Assembly: GCA_021778635.1 (NCBI GenBank)
Contig: JAJYCD010000014.1
Location: 1 to 51,139 of the forward strand
Length of the DNA stretch: 51,139 nucleotides
Direction of reading: 5' to 3'
Source of the DNA: Actinomycetes bacterium
GTDB lineage: Bacteria > Actinomycetota > Actinomycetes > Actinomycetales > Cellulomonadaceae
The translations under genes and the position numbers were made by a program. Below the pieces are notes generated by a model, which worked only from the letters and a program-made list of their open reading frames with translations, had not been told where the DNA came from and did not search any database. Shown here in pieces: positions 42,729 through 51,139 of this stretch (the stretch's first letter is position 1; every line of letters begins with the position of its first letter).

Positions 42729-44458
42729 GCGGCCTCCTCGACCGACAGCTGGGAGTACACGATCTCCTGGTAGGTCTCGCACGTGGCGAGGAGCTCGGTG
42801 TGGGTGCCGCATCCGACGACGCGGCCCTCGTCGAGGACGATGATCTGGTCGGCGCCACGGATCGTCGCGACGCGCTGCGCGACCACGATCACGGTGGCCT
42901 CGCGCGTCGACGGCACGAGCGCGGCGCGCAGTGCGGCGTCGGTCGCGTAGTCGAGCGCCGAGAACGAGTCGTCGAACAGGTAGACGAGCGGCTTGCGCAC
43001 CAGGGCCCGCGCGATCGCCAGTCGTTGTCGTTGCCCGCCCGAGACGTCGGTGCCGCCCTGCGCGATCGCGGACTCGAGCTCGCCGTCGCGTTCACGGACG
43101 AACTCCTCCGCCTGCGCGATCCGCAACGCGTCCCACAGGTCCTCGTCGGTCGCGTCCTGGTCGCCGTACCGCAGGTTCGACCCGACGGTCCCGGAGAACA
43201 GGTAGGGCCGCTGCGGGACGAGACCGATCATCGACCAGAGCACGTCCGGGTCGATGTCCTTGACGTCCACCCCGTCGATCAGCACCGAGCCGGCCGTCGC
43301 GTCGAACAGCCGCGGCACGAGCCCGAGCAGCGTGGTCTTGCCGGAACCGGTGGAACCGATGATCGCCGTGGTCCGGCCGGGCTCGGCGGTCAACGAGACG
43401 TCCTGGAGGACGGCGGCCTCGGCCCCCGGGTACTGGTAGCCGACGCCACGCAGCTCGACGAGCCCGCGACGCTCGGCGGGCCGGATGGGTCGCGCCGGCG
43501 GCACAACAGAGGTGTCGGTGTCGAGCACCTCGCCGATGCGGTCTGCCGCGACGGCCGCGCGCGGCACCATGATCAGCATGAACGTCGACATCATGACGGC
43601 CATGAGGATGTACATGATGTAGCTGAGGAACGCGGTCAGGGCTCCGACCTGCATCTTCCCGGTGTCGATCTGCCCCGCGCCGAACCACAGCACCGACACG
43701 CTCGTGGCGTTCATGATGAGCATCACAGCCGGGAACATCAGCGCCATCAGCCGGCCGGCGCGCAGCGAGGTCCAGCGCAGGTCCTCGTTCGCGGTGGCGA
43801 ACCGCTGCGCCTCGTGCCCCTCGCGGACGAAGGCCCGGACCACCCGGATGCCCGAGATCTGCTCCCGCAGCACGCGGTTGATCGCGTCGATGCGCTTCTG
43901 CATCAGGCGGAAGTACGGGATCATCCGCGAGATGATCAGCCCGACGACGACGCCGAGCACCGGCACGGCGACCAGCAGCAGCCGGGACAGCGCGACGTCC
44001 TGACGCAGCGCCATGACGACGCCACCGATCAGCATGATCGGGGCCATCACCATCATCGTGAAGGTCATCAGGACGACCATCTGGACCTGCTGCACGTCGT
44101 TGGTCGTCCGCGTGATGAGGGTCGGGGCGCCGAACTGCCCGACCTCGCGCGCCGAGAAGGTCTGCACGTGCGTGAAGAGCGCCTCCCGGACGTCACGACC
44201 GAACGACATCGCGGTCCTCGCACCGTAGTACACCGCCACGATCGCGCAGATGACCTGGACCAGGCTGATCCCCAGCATGACCGCGCCGATCCGCATGATG
44301 TAGCCGGTGTCACCGGTGATGACGCCGTTGTCGATGATGTCGGCGTTGAGGCTGGGCAGGTACAGCGTGGCGATCGTCTGGACGAGCTGCAGGCTGAGCA
44401 GCACCACGATCGGCTGCAGGTAGGGGCGGAGGTACTGCCGCAGCAGTCGCATCAGCAT
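42725..44458 (-). CDS. ABC exporter half-transporter, degenerate ATPase site
   Basis: 577 residues with six transmembrane helices, then an ATPase domain with IGSTGSGKTTLLGLVPRL, DVSGGQRQRLAIARALV, Walker B VYLFDDSFSALD and VIVVAQRVATI. The catalytic Glu after Walker B is Asp and the switch His is Gln, just as in the inactive-site subunit of heterodimeric exporters such as TM287/288. The asymmetric pair with the next gene is thus internally consistent. The ATG at 44458 (GGGAG upstream) begins MLMRLLRQYLRPYL; an upstream in-frame ATG is possible. The TetR gene lies 94 bases upstream on the same strand. Confidence 0.9.
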   Translation of the reverse strand: MLMRLLRQYLRPYLQPIVVLLSLQLVQTIATLYLPSLNADIIDNGVITGDTGYIMRIGAVMLGISLVQVICAIVAVYYGARTAMSFGRDVREALFTHVQTFSAREVGQFGAPTLITRTTNDVQQVQMVVLMTFTMMVMAPIMLIGGVVMALRQDVALSRLLLVAVPVLGVVVGLIISRMIPYFRLMQKRIDAINRVLREQISGIRVVRAFVREGHEAQRFATANEDLRWTSLRAGRLMALMFPAVMLIMNATSVSVLWFGAGQIDTGKMQVGALTAFLSYIMYILMAVMMSTFMLIMVPRAAVAADRIGEVLDTDTSVVPPARPIRPAERRGLVELRGVGYQYPGAEAAVLQDVSLTAEPGRTTAIIGSTGSGKTTLLGLVPRLFDATAGSVLIDGVDVKDIDPDVLWSMIGLVPQRPYLFSGTVGSNLRYGDQDATDEDLWDALRIAQAEEFVRERDGELESAIAQGGTDVSGGQRQRLAIARALVRKPLVYLFDDSFSALDYATDAALRAALVPSTREATVIVVAQRVATIRGADQIIVLDEGRVVGCGTHTELLATCETYQEIVYSQLSVEEAA

Positions 44459-44552
44459 GGGCGGGGCTCCCGGGTTCGGAAAGGGGTGGGACGGGAAGGG
44501 TGCGGCCACGGGGCCGACCGAGGTGACGACCGCATCGGGAGGTGCGGGAGCG

Positions 44553-45221
44553 TCATGGGGTGCCGCGATCCGTGAGGACGCCGCGGACGAGCACCGCCGC
44601 CACCTCCGCCGGTTCGAGAGGCGGGTGGGAGCCGATCCACGGGAGCTGCCCGGCCACCACGAGAGTCTGCATCAGGTCGACCACACGGTCCACGGGAATT
44701 CGCAGCCGTGGCAGGTCGGGCCCGATCACCTCGGTGATCGTCTCGACGAGGAGCGCGTGCCCCTCCTGGAGCCGGGCATGGCGAGCCGCGTGGTCGGGCG
44801 CCCCCTCGGCCAGCTCGGGGTGCCGCAGGACGATCGAGCGCATCAGACCCATGAGCTCGACGGTCGCGCTCATGCGCGCGGTGTTGACGGCGATCACCCG
44901 GCTCAGGCGTTCCTCGAGCGGGAGCGTGCGATCGATCTCGAGGAGCTCGCGACGACCTGGCCCCGGCGCGGTGGCGAGGTCGATGGCATGGCGGACGGCC
45001 GCCACGAGGAGCGCGGTCTTGTCCGGGAAGACCCGGAACAGCGTCCCCTCGGCGACGCCTGCCGCGTCGGCGAGCTCGCGCGTGCTGACCTCGACGCCGC
45101 GCTCGCGGATCAGGGGGACGACCGACGTGAGGATCTGCGCCCGTCGGTCGTCGGGCGTCAGTGGCGCAGCGCGACCGGGCCTGCCGCGAGGGCAGATCGG
45201 CGCGTCGTCGGTCGTGGTCAC
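44553..45221 (-). CDS. TetR family transcriptional regulator
   Basis: 222 residues. The N-terminal helix-turn-helix is RAQILTSVVPLIRERGVEVS, then TRELADAAGVAEGTLFRVFP; the recognition helix is followed by DKTALLVAAV. The C-terminal ligand domain is unassigned. The gene precedes the two exporter genes on the same strand, and its own upstream region holds a perfect TetR-type palindrome, so it most likely represses itself and the exporter until an exported drug or metabolite binds. Confidence 0.92.
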   Translation of the reverse strand: MTTTDDAPICPRGRPGRAAPLTPDDRRAQILTSVVPLIRERGVEVSTRELADAAGVAEGTLFRVFPDKTALLVAAVRHAIDLATAPGPGRRELLEIDRTLPLEERLSRVIAVNTARMSATVELMGLMRSIVLRHPELAEGAPDHAARHARLQEGHALLVETITEVIGPDLPRLRIPVDRVVDLMQTLVVAGQLPWIGSHPPLEPAEVAAVLVRGVLTDRGTP

Positions 45222-45235
45222 CGTGACATGCTAAC

Positions 45236-45253
45236 TGAGTGAGTGCTCACTCA
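45236..45253 (-). promoter_or_regulatory. TetR operator upstream of the regulator/exporter operon
   Basis: The palindrome TGAGTGAG-TG-CTCACTCA has perfect 8-bp arms and lies 15 bases upstream of the TetR start. It matches the TGAGTGA-half-site operators known for many actinobacterial TetR proteins. Confidence 0.85.
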
Positions 45254-45317
45254 CAAGCCCCGCGTGCGCGCACGGGCCCGGCGACCTGCCGATCGTCGCC
45301 GGGCCGGGACCGCTGTC

Positions 45318-46532
45318 CTACTCCGCGGGTGCGTCGTCCTCCGCCGCCGGGGGTTCCACCGAGGTCGTGGGCTCGGGCGCCGGCGGGGCGGCGTGCGACG
45401 GACCCTGGCCCGCCTCGACGGACCGGTCGAAGGGTCGGCCGCTGAGCGTGCCGGCACTCGTCGCGTCGTCGGTGGCGGCCTTGAGCTCACGCTGCGCCTG
45501 GGCGAGCGCCTCGGCCGGGTCGAGCAGGAGCGACGCCGTCAGCAGGTCGCCGCCCGCGTACACCCGACGACGGCGCTCCCCGCGCGTGGGCTCGGGCGTC
45601 GTCCCGCTCTCGCCGGTCGGCTCGACGGGCGGGATCGTGCCCTCCCCCGCGAAGCCCCGGACCAGCTGGCCGAGCGAGCCCGTGAGCTCGGACGGGAGGA
45701 TCCACACCTTGTTCGCGGGGCTCGAGGCGATCTTGGGAAGCGTCTGGAGGTACTGGTACGCGAGCAGCTTCGGGTCCGCATCGCCCTCGTGGACGGCGTC
45801 AAACACGCGAAGGATCGCTCGCGCCTCACCCTCGGCGGTGAGGATCGCTGCCTGCGCGGCACCCTCGGCACGCAGGATCGCCGCCTGCTTGTCCCCCTCG
45901 GCCGTGAGGACCTGGGACTGCTTGACGCCCTCGGCGGTCAGGATCGCGGCGCGGCGGTCGCGCTCGGCGCGCATCTGCTGCTCCATCGAGCCCTGGATGC
46001 TCTGCGGCGGGTCGATCGACTTGAGCTCGACCCGGTTGACCCGAATGCCCCAGCGGCCGGTCGCCTCGTCGAGGACGCCACGGAGCTGGCCGTTGATCTG
46101 GTCGCGGCTGGTCAACGTCTGCTCGAGGTCCATCGACCCGATGACGTTGCGGAGCGTCGTGACCGTGAGCTGCTCGATGCCCATGATGTAGTTCGCGATC
46201 TCGTAGACCGCGGACTTCGGGTCGGTGACCTGGAAGTAGAGCACCGTGTCGATGCTCACCACGAGGTTGTCCGACGTGATCACGGGCTGCGGCGGGAACG
46301 ACTGGACCTGCTCGCGCAGGTCGACGCCGGCCCGGATCCGGTCGACGAACGGGATCAGCAGGTGGAGACCCGGCTCCAGGGTGCGGGAGTACCGACCGAG
46401 CCGCTCGATGACGAGCGCCGTCGCCTGCGGCACGATCCGCACGGCGCGGACGAGGGTCACCACGACGAAGAACGCGGCGAGCACCAGGACGATCAGTCCG
46501 AGGACCTGCTCCGGTGCGAGGTTGCTGGTCAT
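45318..46532 (-). CDS. SPFH/band 7 (stomatin-like, QmcA-type) membrane protein
   Basis: 404 residues. One N-terminal membrane helix (VLGLIVLVLAAFFVVVTLV), the SPFH domain (RIVPQATALVIERLGRYSRT, ITSDNLVVSIDTVLYFQVTD, ANYIMGIEQLTVTTLRNVIG) and a helical flotillin-like part with four near-repeats of ILTAEGxKQ, forming a coiled coil. The Pro/Glu-rich C-terminal 100 residues look disordered. Such proteins build ring-like microdomain scaffolds and guard membrane proteases. AAGGAG precedes the ATG at 46532. It is downstream of the NfeD gene, the usual partner. Confidence 0.92.
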   Translation of the reverse strand: MTSNLAPEQVLGLIVLVLAAFFVVVTLVRAVRIVPQATALVIERLGRYSRTLEPGLHLLIPFVDRIRAGVDLREQVQSFPPQPVITSDNLVVSIDTVLYFQVTDPKSAVYEIANYIMGIEQLTVTTLRNVIGSMDLEQTLTSRDQINGQLRGVLDEATGRWGIRVNRVELKSIDPPQSIQGSMEQQMRAERDRRAAILTAEGVKQSQVLTAEGDKQAAILRAEGAAQAAILTAEGEARAILRVFDAVHEGDADPKLLAYQYLQTLPKIASSPANKVWILPSELTGSLGQLVRGFAGEGTIPPVEPTGESGTTPEPTRGERRRRVYAGGDLLTASLLLDPAEALAQAQRELKAATDDATSAGTLSGRPFDRSVEAGQGPSHAAPPAPEPTTSVEPPAAEDDAPAE

Positions 46533-46601
46533 GGTTCTCCTTCTCCCGGCGCCGGGTCGGCGCACTGGACGTCCGTGCCCGAGCGGGCACCGGACACGAG
46601 C

Positions 46602-47081
46602 TCATCGCGGCGCTGCGCCTCGGGTGTCCTCGGCGGCCGACGGGGTCGTCGGGCTCTGGTCGTGCACGATCGCGGTGGCGCCGTCGATCCGCTCGACCGT
46701 CACCTCGGCGCCCGGTGCATAGGTGCGTCCCTCGGTGGCGGACCGCGCCGACCACACCTCACCGTTGAGCTTGATCCGACCACCCACGTCGGTCACGGTG
46801 GCGACGACGACCGCGCCCCGACCGACCAGCGCGCCGGCGTTCGTCTCAGGCAACGGCACCCGCTCGCGCAGGTGGCGGAGCAGCCACGGACGCAGCCCGA
46901 CCACGAGCAGGAGAGCGACGACCGGTGCGAGGACGAACTGGACCGCGGGCGACGCGCCGAGCGCGCTCGCGACCGCCGCGGCGAGCGCACCTCCCGCGAG
47001 CATCAGGAGGAACAGGCTCAACGAGAGCATCTCCGCCACGCCGAGCACCAGCGCAGCTGCCACCCACCACAGCCATCCCAT
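46602..47081 (-). CDS. NfeD family membrane protein
   Basis: 159 residues: three or four hydrophobic helices (about 1-70, starting MGWLWWVAAALVLGVAEML) and a C-terminal OB-fold (LVGRGAVVVATVTDVGGRIK, then GEVWSARSATEGRTYAPGAE and VTVERIDGATAIV). NfeD proteins bind SPFH/stomatin partners through this OB domain, and the partner gene follows 69 bases downstream. GAAGGAGGGG before the ATG at 47081 decides the start. It lacks the N-terminal protease of long NfeD forms. Confidence 0.92.
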   Translation of the reverse strand: MGWLWWVAAALVLGVAEMLSLSLFLLMLAGGALAAAVASALGASPAVQFVLAPVVALLLVVGLRPWLLRHLRERVPLPETNAGALVGRGAVVVATVTDVGGRIKLNGEVWSARSATEGRTYAPGAEVTVERIDGATAIVHDQSPTTPSAAEDTRGAAPR

Positions 47082-47236
47082 GGGGGCCCCTCCTTCGTGC
47101 ACCTGAACATCGTCGGCCTCAGCACGACGACGTCTCCTGTACCGATCCTAGAGGTGTTCTTTGCCCGACGGCACGGGATTCTGTGCAGCGAGTCGGTCGC
47201 CACGCCGACCGATCCGCGGGTCGGCCGGCCCGTTGC

Positions 47237-48022
47237 TCAGAGCGCCGCGCGCGCGGACCACCGGCCGTCGCGGTGCTCGACCACGAGGTCGAGCCCGAAG
47301 GCCCCGGACAGGTTCGCCGCCGTCAGCGTCTCCTCGAGGGTTCCGGACGCGTGCACCGTGCCGGCACGCAGCAGGAGGGCGTGCGTGAAGCCCGGCGGGA
47401 TCTCCTCGACGTGGTGCGTCACGAGGCCGAGGACGGGCGAACGGACGTCGCCGGCCAGCTCGCTCAGAGCCGCCACGAGCTCCTCCCGTCCGCCCAGGTC
47501 CAGACCCGCCGCCGGCTCGTCGAGCAGGAGGAGCTCGGGATCCGTCATGAGCGACCGCGCGATCTGCGCCCTCTTGCGCTCGCCCTCGCTCAACGTGCCG
47601 AACGTGCGCGAGGACAGGTGATCGATCCCGAACAGCGCGAGCAGGTCCGCCGCCCTCGACTCGTCGACGTCCTCGTACGCCTCCCGCCACCGACCGGTCA
47701 CCCCGTAGGCCGCGGTGAGCACGACGTCACGCACGGTCTCCCCCGGCGGGATCCGGTCCGCGAGGGCGGCGCTCGCCAGCCCGATGCGCGGTCGCAGCTC
47801 GAAGACGTCCACACGACCCATGCGCTCACCGAGCAGATCCGCGGTGCCCGACGTCGGGTGCATCCGTCCCGAGGCGACCTGGAGCAGCGTCGTCTTGCCC
47901 GCGCCGTTGCGCCCGAGGACGACCCAGCGCTCACCCTCGCGAACGGTCCAGCTCACGCCGTCGAGGATCGTCGTCGTGCCTCGGCGGATGGTCACGCCCT
48001 GCAGGTCGAGCACGTCGGTCAT
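47237..48022 (-). CDS. ABC transporter ATP-binding protein, stand-alone
   Basis: 261 residues with VVLGRNGAGKTTLLQVASGR (Walker A), FGTLSEGERKRAQIARSL (signature, LSEGE form), LLLLDEPAAGLDLGGREELV (Walker B) and switch His in GLVTHHVEEIPPG. The LSEGE signature and HHVEEIPPG ending are typical of ModF/YlmA-like soluble ABC ATPases with no permease gene beside them. No membrane partner is encoded here, so whether it drives transport is uncertain. The ATG at 48022 (AAGG about 9 bases upstream) is preferred to the GTG at 48028. Confidence 0.88.
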   Translation of the reverse strand: MTDVLDLQGVTIRRGTTTILDGVSWTVREGERWVVLGRNGAGKTTLLQVASGRMHPTSGTADLLGERMGRVDVFELRPRIGLASAALADRIPPGETVRDVVLTAAYGVTGRWREAYEDVDESRAADLLALFGIDHLSSRTFGTLSEGERKRAQIARSLMTDPELLLLDEPAAGLDLGGREELVAALSELAGDVRSPVLGLVTHHVEEIPPGFTHALLLRAGTVHASGTLEETLTAANLSGAFGLDLVVEHRDGRWSARAAL

Positions 48023-48098
48023 GATCACAGACCTTAGCGTCCGTCAGAGTCCGCCCACGGCGGCGCGACGAGGCCCCGCTCCTCGGACGTCGTAGGTT

Positions 48099-48887
48099 GT
48101 GGCTGTGCGCACGACCGGCTCCGCCCACGACCTCCCGCGATCGGTCCTGCTTGCCGTCTGGCTCGACGCACGACCGTCCGACGGCGACCCGCTCGACCGT
48201 GCCCTGCATGCCATCGAGCGCGACGACGAGCCGCACACCGTCGCCGGTTGGGCGGAGGCCGAGACGTCGTTGCGCGACGCGCTGTCGACGTGGTCCCGGC
48301 ACCCGATCGCCGCCGCCGCCCTGCTCCCGGTACCCGGGGACGTCGCCGGCGTGCCCGCGGCGGTCAGCGCCGCGGCGGTCGAGGCGGGCGAGTGCGTCCT
48401 GGTCGAGACCGACGGGCGATCCTTCGCCGCGGTCCCCGTCGTCGAGCGGTTCGGGAGCATCTACGAGTCCGGCCACCTGGTCCGCTGGGACGTGCTCGAC
48501 GTCCCGGCCTGGCGTACGGCCGTGCTCGGTCAGATCGGTTCGCTCGCGGACGCGGAGCGACGGCTGCGGGCCGGGCTCCTCCAGGCGACCGAGGCGCTGG
48601 CCGCGCTCGACGTCGCCCGTTGGCGACCGGACGCGGCCGAGGCGATCGCAGGGCTGCGCCGCGCCGCTCCGGACGGCTGGGGGCCGCCGCCGTCCCTCGA
48701 CGCGCGCCGTGCGAACGTGCTGTCGACCGCAGCGCGGCTGCTCGCCATCGTCCGGCTCGCGACCGAGGACGACGGCGGCGCGGTGAACCTCTGGCAGGCG
48801 GACCAACGGTCGACCGCGCTGCGGGAGGTCGACCGGATCGCCCGGCACGCGCTGGCGGCCGCCTCGACCTCGCCGCTGGGCGGGTGA
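48099..48887 (+). CDS. Conserved-type hypothetical protein
   Basis: About 262 residues. I do not recognise the family. It begins at a GTG (48099, or 48105, which has AGG about 8 bases upstream) and is rich in Ala, Asp and Arg. Features are PRSVLLAVWLDARPSDGDPL, VAGWAEAETSLRDALSTW, FAAVPVVERFGSIYESGHLV and a helical C-terminal half ending ALREVDRIARHALAAAST. There is no signal peptide or membrane helix. It is divergent from the ABC ATPase gene and converges on the glycogen synthase gene with a 27-base gap. Confidence 0.75.
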   Translation: MAVRTTGSAHDLPRSVLLAVWLDARPSDGDPLDRALHAIERDDEPHTVAGWAEAETSLRDALSTWSRHPIAAAALLPVPGDVAGVPAAVSAAAVEAGECVLVETDGRSFAAVPVVERFGSIYESGHLVRWDVLDVPAWRTAVLGQIGSLADAERRLRAGLLQATEALAALDVARWRPDAAEAIAGLRRAAPDGWGPPPSLDARRANVLSTAARLLAIVRLATEDDGGAVNLWQADQRSTALREVDRIARHALAAASTSPLGG

Positions 48888-48914
48888 ACCGAGCGCCCCG
48901 CCCTGCCCGCCGCG

Positions 48915-50138
48915 CTACCCGAGAACGGTGCGGTACACCTCGACCGTGCGCTCGCCGATGGCCTCCCACGCGAAGTGGTCCTCGACCCGGCGCCGAGCGG
49001 CGAGCCCCATCGTCGCGGCACGAGTCGGGTCGGTGGCCAGTGAGGTCAGCGCCTCGGCGAGGTCGGCGACGAACTGCTCGGGGTGCACCGGCGTGCCGGT
49101 GCCGTCGGTGACCTGCTCGATCGGCACCAGGGTCCCGGTGACCCCGTCGTCGACGACCTCGGGGATCCCGCCCGTCGCGGTCCCGACCACGGGCAACCCC
49201 ACCGCCATCGCCTCGAGGTTCACGATCCCGAGGGGTTCGTAGACCGAGGGGCAGGCGAAGACCGTCCCGCTCGCGAGCACCGCGACGAGCTCGGGCCGCG
49301 CGAGCATCTGCTCGATCCAGACGACGCCGTCCCGCTTCGCGCGGAGCGCCTCGACGAGGCCGGTGACCTCGGCAGCGATCTGCGGGGTGTCCGGTGCGCC
49401 GGCACACAGCACGAGCTGGACCTCCGACGGCAGCCGCTCGGCCGCGCGCAGGAGGTACGGCAGCCCCTTCTGCCGCGTGATGCGCCCGACGAACACGACG
49501 GACGGGCGGTCCGGGTCGATCCCGAGGCCGCGGACGACGGCGTCCGCGCGCGCCAGGTCCTCCGCCGCGGACGGGCGCGCCCAGCCGGCGAGGTCGATCC
49601 CGTTGTGCACGACGTGGACGCGGGCCGGGTCGACGGCCGGGTACGAGCGCAGGATGTCGTCCCGCATGCCCGCGCTCACCGCGATGATGCCGGCCGCCGC
49701 CTCGTACGCGGTGCGTTCGGCCCAGCTCGAGAGGGCGTAGCCCCCGCCGAGCTGCTCGGCCTTCCACGGTCGCAGCGGTTCGAGCGAGTGCGCGGACAGG
49801 ATGTGCGGGATGCCGTGCAGCAGCCCGGCCAGGTGCCCGGCCAGGTTGGCGTACCAGGTGTGCGAGTGCACGAGGTCGGCCGGGCCGCGACCGTCGTCCT
49901 CGCCCACCGCATCCGCCATGGCGAGGTCGATGCCGAAGGTGGCCAGTGCGGCGTTCGCCCCGACGAGCTCGGCCGGGACCGTGTAGCCGGTCACGTCGGA
50001 CTCCGTGCGCGGACCGTCGAAGCACCGCACGCGCACGTCGATCGTCCGCCTGAGGACCGCGGCGAGCTCGGCCACATGAACCCCGGCGCCACCGTAGACG
50101 TGCGGCGGGTACTCGCGAGTGAGCAGGTCGACTCTCAC
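48915..50138 (-). CDS. glgA: Glycogen synthase, actinobacterial GT4 type (GlgA/GlgM)
   Basis: 407 residues with the GT-B fold: REYPPHVYGGAGVHVAELAA at the N-terminus, HSHTWYANLAGHLAGLLHGI, AHSLEPLRPWKAEQLGGGYA, VFVGRITRQKGLPYLLRAAE and the E-x7-E motif in YEPLGIVNLEAMAVGLPV. This is the mycobacterial Rv1212c-like group, which transfers glucose from ADP-glucose to glucan and, in some species, to glucose-1-phosphate to make maltose-1-phosphate. It is about 70 residues shorter than E. coli GlgA (GT5). The ATG at 50138 is divergent from glgC across 106 bases, a pairing conserved in actinobacteria. Confidence 0.92.
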   Translation of the reverse strand: MRVDLLTREYPPHVYGGAGVHVAELAAVLRRTIDVRVRCFDGPRTESDVTGYTVPAELVGANAALATFGIDLAMADAVGEDDGRGPADLVHSHTWYANLAGHLAGLLHGIPHILSAHSLEPLRPWKAEQLGGGYALSSWAERTAYEAAAGIIAVSAGMRDDILRSYPAVDPARVHVVHNGIDLAGWARPSAAEDLARADAVVRGLGIDPDRPSVVFVGRITRQKGLPYLLRAAERLPSEVQLVLCAGAPDTPQIAAEVTGLVEALRAKRDGVVWIEQMLARPELVAVLASGTVFACPSVYEPLGIVNLEAMAVGLPVVGTATGGIPEVVDDGVTGTLVPIEQVTDGTGTPVHPEQFVADLAEALTSLATDPTRAATMGLAARRRVEDHFAWEAIGERTVEVYRTVLG

Positions 50139-50244
50139 GGTGATCCTTCCGATGCGGGCCCGGAACGGGCCGCCTTGCGCGACACGCTAGCGCGTCCGGC
50201 ACAGGCACTCGCCCTCGGCGTGCCTGGGGCCTAAGGTCGGGGCC
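50139..50244. promoter_or_regulatory. Divergent promoter region of glgA and glgC
   Basis: 106 bases between the two starts must carry both promoters. No clear hexamers are visible; AAGG about 8 bases before the glgC ATG is its probable ribosome site. Confidence 0.4.
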
Positions 50245-51139
50245 ATGGCAGCGCCGCGAGTTCTTGCAATCGTCCTTGCAGGTGGAGAAGGCAAGCGGCT
50301 CATGCCTCTGACCGCGCACCGGGCCAAGCCCGCCGTGCCGTTCGGTGGCATCTACCGCCTCGTCGACTTCGCCCTGTCCAACCTGGTGAACTCGCGATAC
50401 CTCCGGATCGTCGTGCTCACCCAGTACAAGTCGCACAGTCTCGACCGTCACGTCGCCAAGACGTGGCGCATGTCGACCCTCCTCGGGAACTACGTCGCGC
50501 CGGTACCCGCGCAGCAACGGGTCGGCAAGCACTGGTACCTCGGCAGCGCCGACGCGATCTACCAGTGCCTGAACATCATCGAGGACGAGCGACCCGACAT
50601 CGTCGTCGTGGTCGGCGCGGACCACGTCTACCGCATGGACTTCTCGCAGATGGTGGACCACCACATCGCCTCCGGTGCCGAGATGACCGTCGCCGGGATC
50701 CGCCAACCGATCGAGATGGCCGACCAGTTCGGCGTGATCGAGACCGACCCGGCGCACCCGGGACGCATCTCCGCGTTCCGCGAGAAGCCCAGCGACCCGA
50801 TCGGTCTCGCGGACTCACCCGGCGAGATCCTCGCGTCGATGGGCAACTACGTCATCAACGCCGACGCCCTGATCCGCGCCGTGACCGAGGATGCGGAGAA
50901 CCCGACGTCGCGCCACGACATGGGCGGCGACCTGGTCCCCGCCTTCGTGGCACGCGGGATGGCTGGCGTCTACGACTTCATCGACAACGACGTCGCCGGC
51001 TCGACGACGCGCGACCGGGACTACTGGCGGGACGTCGGCACGCTCGACTCGTACTTCGAGGCGAACCAGGACCTCATCTCGATCGAGCCGGTCTTCAACC
51101 TGTACAACGAGCTGTGGCCGGTCTACACCGGGTACACCG
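50245..51139 (+). CDS. glgC: Glucose-1-phosphate adenylyltransferase (3' truncated by window)
   Basis: 298 residues are visible of about 410; the frame is open to the last base. The nucleotidyltransferase motif is [19 protein letters not shown], then [63 protein letters not shown] and [15 protein letters not shown]. It makes ADP-glucose from ATP and glucose-1-phosphate, the committed step of glycogen synthesis, and supplies the divergent glycogen synthase. The Arg/Lys-rich region used for allosteric control by glycolytic intermediates is present at the N-terminus. Confidence 0.95.
   Translation, partial: MAAPRVLAIVLAGGEGKRLMPLTAHRAKPAVPFGGIYRLVDFALSNLVNSRYLRIVVLTQYKSHSLDRHVAKTWRMSTLLGNYVAPVPAQQRVGKHWYLGSADAIYQCLNIIEDERPDIVVVVGADHVYRMDFSQMVDHHIASGAEMTVAGIRQPIEMADQFGVIETDPAHPGRISAFREKPSDPIGLADSPGEILASMGNYVINADALIRAVTEDAENPTSRHDMGGDLVPAFVARGMAGVYDFIDNDVAGSTTRDRDYWRDVGTLDSYFEANQDLISIEPVFNLYNELWPVYTGYT

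Overview
The window is about 51 kb of very GC-rich DNA with strongly GC-biased third codon positions, many GTG starts, dense start/stop overlaps and a TCGAAC-N4-GTTCGA LexA box. It reads as the chromosome of a Gram-positive actinobacterium. A Cellulomonas-like member of the Micrococcales is my best guess; this is an inference from gene content and style, not from a marker gene. There is no phage, plasmid, insertion sequence or CRISPR array. The only sign of decay is a chloride-channel relic beside a tRNA gene.

Layout, left half. 1-436 is the 3' end of a short-chain dehydrogenase gene. 468-3884 (minus) is a xylFGH-type sugar ABC importer with a perfect hairpin between binding protein and ATPase. 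4159-5238 is a secreted phosphoesterase lipoprotein. 5663-16822 is an accessory, stress-type region: a PP2C/SpoIIE phosphatase with a GAF-ANTAR protein, three small stress-type proteins including CsbD, a PAS-ANTAR-STAS fusion, a ferritin-like DUF892 protein, a CDGSH iron-sulfur protein coupled to a haem-oxygenase-like diiron protein, then an SDR / small membrane protein / GH15 chain joined by GTGA overlaps, and a DUF4396 membrane protein. Next come an L,D-transpeptidase and a YedK/HMCES DNA-repair protein.

19612-24408 is a tight operon: a four-helix membrane protein, a gluconate-2-dehydrogenase-subunit-3 protein, a GMC flavoprotein and a pyruvate-oxidase-like thiamine-diphosphate enzyme. A convergent mandelate-racemase-type enolase-superfamily gene follows. 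None of these subunits shows an export signal and no cytochrome c gene is present, so I propose a cytoplasmic-face, membrane-anchored sugar or aldehyde dehydrogenase. This is the least described system in the window.

Layout, right half. After the ClC relic and tRNA-Leu(GAG) come an AI-2E-type permease, the SOS mutasome operon imuA'-imuB-dnaE2 behind a perfect LexA box, a PEBP-family protein, and an alcohol/aldehyde module (DUF779, adhP, aldehyde dehydrogenase, GAF-type activator). Then follow a SpoU-type rRNA methyltransferase, a TetR-controlled heterodimeric ABC exporter, an SPFH/NfeD pair, a stand-alone ABC ATPase, a hypothetical protein, and the divergent glycogen pair glgA(glgM)/glgC, with glgC cut by the window end.

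Themes. Stress signalling (PP2C, two ANTAR proteins, STAS), DNA-damage response (imuA'B-dnaE2, HMCES) and carbon storage or oxidation (glgA/glgC, GH15, GMC/ThDP cluster) dominate. Functional links within operons rest on overlaps and spacing seen in the sequence; links between operons are inference.
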